51,960 bases of DNA from a virus, in IMG/VR virus record IMGVR_UViG_3300015371_001168, positions 1-51,960 of that record. The stretch is one strand, 5' to 3'. Both the position numbers and the translations under genes were made by a program. The notes under the pieces are model-generated. The model was not told the DNA's origin and ran no database searches. It was given only the letters and a program-made list of their open reading frames with translations. Shown here one piece after another: positions 50,010-51,960 of the stretch (its first letter is position 1; each line of letters begins with the position of its first letter).

Positions 50010-51952
50010 ATGAAGTAGAGCTGCGTTTCCTTAACGGTCGTTTCGGGCACTCGATTCGCGATGCCGATGGCCATCAGCAGCACCACCATGTCGTCGATCT
50101 TCTCCGGCGCGCCCTTCTTGTCGGGTGCCATGTTCAGATTCACGTCCATGCGTGCCGTGATGTTGGTCGCGCACCAGTTCAGCACCGCGTCGTTGCCATG
50201 GCACAGTCGACCTTCGGTGTACGCGCGCTCCAGTTCCTTCATGGCCGGGTGGAAGCTCTTCGGCCCTTGGATGAACTCTTCCATCTTGACGTTCTGCTCG
50301 CGCAGCTTTTGGGCCAGCTGCGTCGCGTTCCAGGCATCGAAGGCCACCGATTGCAGATTGAACTTCTTCTGCGCGTCGAGGATGCACTGCTCGACCACAT
50401 CGTAGTCGGTCACTTCGTCGCCGGCTTCGATCAAGTAGCCCGCGGTCACCCAGTTGGCGTAGGGCACCAACCCGCGAGCGCTGCGGTACTTCACGGCCGC
50501 CTTCGGCACAAACCGCCAGCCGTGCGTGTACCAGATCTTATCGACGTGCCACACCAAGCGGAAGCAGGTGAAGTCGCGCACACTGGCCAGATCCAGTCCG
50601 CCCCAGCACGGATAGTCTTTAAGCCAGTCAAGATCCACCGCCCCCTTGCACTCGCGCCACTTGACGATGTTGATCCAGCCGCCCGCGGTCGACGAAGCGC
50701 GATTCAGGCGCTTGATGCGGAACTCGGCGAGGCGGCCCGGCATCTGCTTCGCCTCGATCGCTTCCTCGCGCAGCTGCTTCAACAGCACGGGATTGACCGC
50801 CAGCAACGGATTCGCCTTCTCCCACGTCGACTCGTCGAAGTCGTCGTCCGCGGCCTTGAAGTCCGGATCACCGGGATGGCCGCGTGCATCGTCGAGCGCG
50901 TAGTAGACGACGAAGAAGTGGTCGGCGGTGATGACCCCCTCCAGCACCTGCTTCGCGAGGTGGCGCAATTCGGGCCACGGCCCCGGCGTCTCGTAGCCTT
51001 CGGTGGTCGTGTACAGGAACAACGGATTGCTGCGCGCACCGGCCGCGCTGCGCAGCACGTTGACCAAGTCGTGAGTCTTGTGGGCGTGCACTTCGTCGAT
51101 CAGCGTGCACGACGGATTGAGTCCATCCTGCGTGGAGGCCTTGGCGTTGATCGGCTTGAAGGTGCCGCCGCAGTCGAAAGCGGCGATGGCATTGGCGAAC
51201 GGTGACAGCCCGTACTTCTTGCGCAGCAGGGACTTCTTCTCCACCATCCGCTTGGCAATGTTGAAGATGATCCGCGCCTGCTGCCCGGTGGTGGCCGCAC
51301 TGATCACCTGCGGACCGTGCTCGCCCTCGCCGACTTCGCAGTAGATCCCGATGCCGGCCGCCAGCGTGCTCTTCGCGTTCTTGCGCGCCACTGCTTTCAG
51401 TGCCGTGGTGAAGCGGCGGGTGCCATCATGCATGCGGAAGCCAAACAGGTTGACGAGGAAGAAAACATCACTCTCGTGCAACACGATGTCTTCCGTGTCC
51501 CATGTCCCTTCCACGTGCGGCAGACCCTCGATGAACTCGCACGGATCACAGGCGTACCACTCATCGAAGTAGAACGGCGCATTGGGTTGTCGCGCGCGCA
51601 GCCGATCGTTGAGATAACGGCGCGCCGCCAACCGCAGCCAGTAGCAGAACCGGGTGCCGTTCTTCTCATCAGCGGCGGCCCGTGCGTAGCGCTCGGCGAT
51701 CTCGAGATAGGGGCGCCGCCACTGGCGCGCCTGCACTTGCGCCGCGTCGGGCTTGGGCAACGACGGCGGGCGCACCACCAGCTTCGGCCGTGGCCCCCTT
51801 TCCGCGCTGTCGCGGTTGGGCACGTAGGTGCCCGCCAGTTCAAGTTCCGCGCGGGACTTGGGCCGGGGCCCATTCCGCCGTTTTGGACGCGCCACAGCGC
51901 GTTCTGGCGCGTCTGGGAGGCGTGGCCGGGTCACCCGTACCGCCTTGGGCAA
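50006..51952 (-). CDS. terL: Terminase large subunit
   Basis: At least 648 residues; the frame is open beyond the visible TTG (51952), so the start may be outside the window. Walker A-like ARKNAKSTLAAG (about residue 190), Walker B CTLIDEVHAHK, motif III-like LFLYTTTEGYE, and nuclease acids in GGLDLASVRDFT and KIDDMVVLLMAIGIA. Known: HK97-type (Terminase_1) packaging ATPase/nuclease. An N-terminal 90-residue Pro/Arg-rich region resembles the leader of P27-type small subunits. It overlaps the next gene by ATGA. No small subunit gene is visible. Confidence 0.93.
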   Translation of the reverse strand: MPKAVRVTRPRLPDAPERAVARPKRRNGPRPKSRAELELAGTYVPNRDSAERGPRPKLVVRPPSLPKPDAAQVQARQWRRPYLEIAERYARAAADEKNGTRFCYWLRLAARRYLNDRLRARQPNAPFYFDEWYACDPCEFIEGLPHVEGTWDTEDIVLHESDVFFLVNLFGFRMHDGTRRFTTALKAVARKNAKSTLAAGIGIYCEVGEGEHGPQVISAATTGQQARIIFNIAKRMVEKKSLLRKKYGLSPFANAIAAFDCGGTFKPINAKASTQDGLNPSCTLIDEVHAHKTHDLVNVLRSAAGARSNPLFLYTTTEGYETPGPWPELRHLAKQVLEGVITADHFFVVYYALDDARGHPGDPDFKAADDDFDESTWEKANPLLAVNPVLLKQLREEAIEAKQMPGRLAEFRIKRLNRASSTAGGWINIVKWRECKGAVDLDWLKDYPCWGGLDLASVRDFTCFRLVWHVDKIWYTHGWRFVPKAAVKYRSARGLVPYANWVTAGYLIEAGDEVTDYDVVEQCILDAQKKFNLQSVAFDAWNATQLAQKLREQNVKMEEFIQGPKSFHPAMKELERAYTEGRLCHGNDAVLNWCATNITARMDVNLNMAPDKKGAPEKIDDMVVLLMAIGIANRVPETTVKETQLYFI

Positions 51953-51960
51953 TAAACGAT

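Noticed and set aside
49880-51205. 441-codon plus-strand frame opposite the terminase
   Set aside because: High-GC shadow of terL, whose Walker and nuclease motifs settle the coding strand.
1-51960. Diversity-generating retroelement, tRNA genes, integrase or attachment sites
   Set aside because: No reverse-transcriptase motif, cloverleaf, recombinase or att-like repeat could be recognised on either strand.

Overview
The window looks like a large contiguous piece (about 52 kb) of the genome of a long-tailed, HK97-type dsDNA siphophage, or a prophage of that type. It has a terminase large subunit, a fused prohead protease/major capsid protein, an HK97-type portal, head-tail connectors, a tail tube protein, a G/GT-type frameshifted chaperone pair, a roughly 2,000-residue tape measure and a lysis cassette with Rz-like spanins. 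The moderately high GC, strong AGGAG-type ribosome sites, Sec signal peptides and Rz/Rz1 pair suggest a Gram-negative, probably proteobacterial host. I see no integrase, repressor, replication gene, tRNA or CRISPR array, so these either lie outside the window or are absent.

Layout. (1) Bases 1-6881, plus strand: 16 small tightly packed genes, most joined by ATGA overlaps. One large gene (1087-3705) encodes a secreted YD-repeat/Rhs-like protein whose C-terminus carries a phospholipase-A2-type CCxxHD site. (2) 6882-6959: the convergence point, holding a rho-independent terminator for the minus-strand operon. (3) 51952 down to 6960, minus strand: one long late operon. In transcription order it holds terL, a TIM-barrel-like protein, the protease-capsid fusion, a strong terminator, a small acidic protein and the portal. 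Then comes a cargo region of about 16 kb (28931-45155) with two collagen-like fibre proteins, a beta-helix-like spike, secreted proteins, about six glycosyltransferase-like genes and four class I methyltransferases. Next are the four connector/completion genes, tail tube, G/GT, tape measure and tail-tip proteins, then the lysis genes. The operon ends with Ig-domain fibre proteins, including a polysaccharide-lyase-like protein and a P5/lysozyme-like protein.

How the genes work together. The capsid, neck and tail genes are ordinary in kind. What is unusual is that the portal lies after the capsid gene and is separated from the neck genes by a sugar-modifying and fibre-encoding island. The simplest reading is that the island makes and decorates virion surface fibres (Thr/Asn/Gln-rich Gly-X-Y repeats glycosylated and O-methylated, by analogy with BclA-type bacterial collagens), or alters host surface glycans. 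Several control elements can be read directly: a canonical A-AAA-AAC frameshift site, a hairpin that would hide the Shine-Dalgarno of the tail chaperone, an internal start able to make capsid protein without the protease, and a 14-bp-stem terminator after the capsid gene.

The best candidates for new biology are the secreted Rhs-like phospholipase A2, the glycosyltransferase/methyltransferase/collagen island, the proline-rich repeat tail of the tape measure, and the fibre genes whose start codons fall inside an Ig-like domain. All functional calls come from reading motifs by eye; no database search was run.
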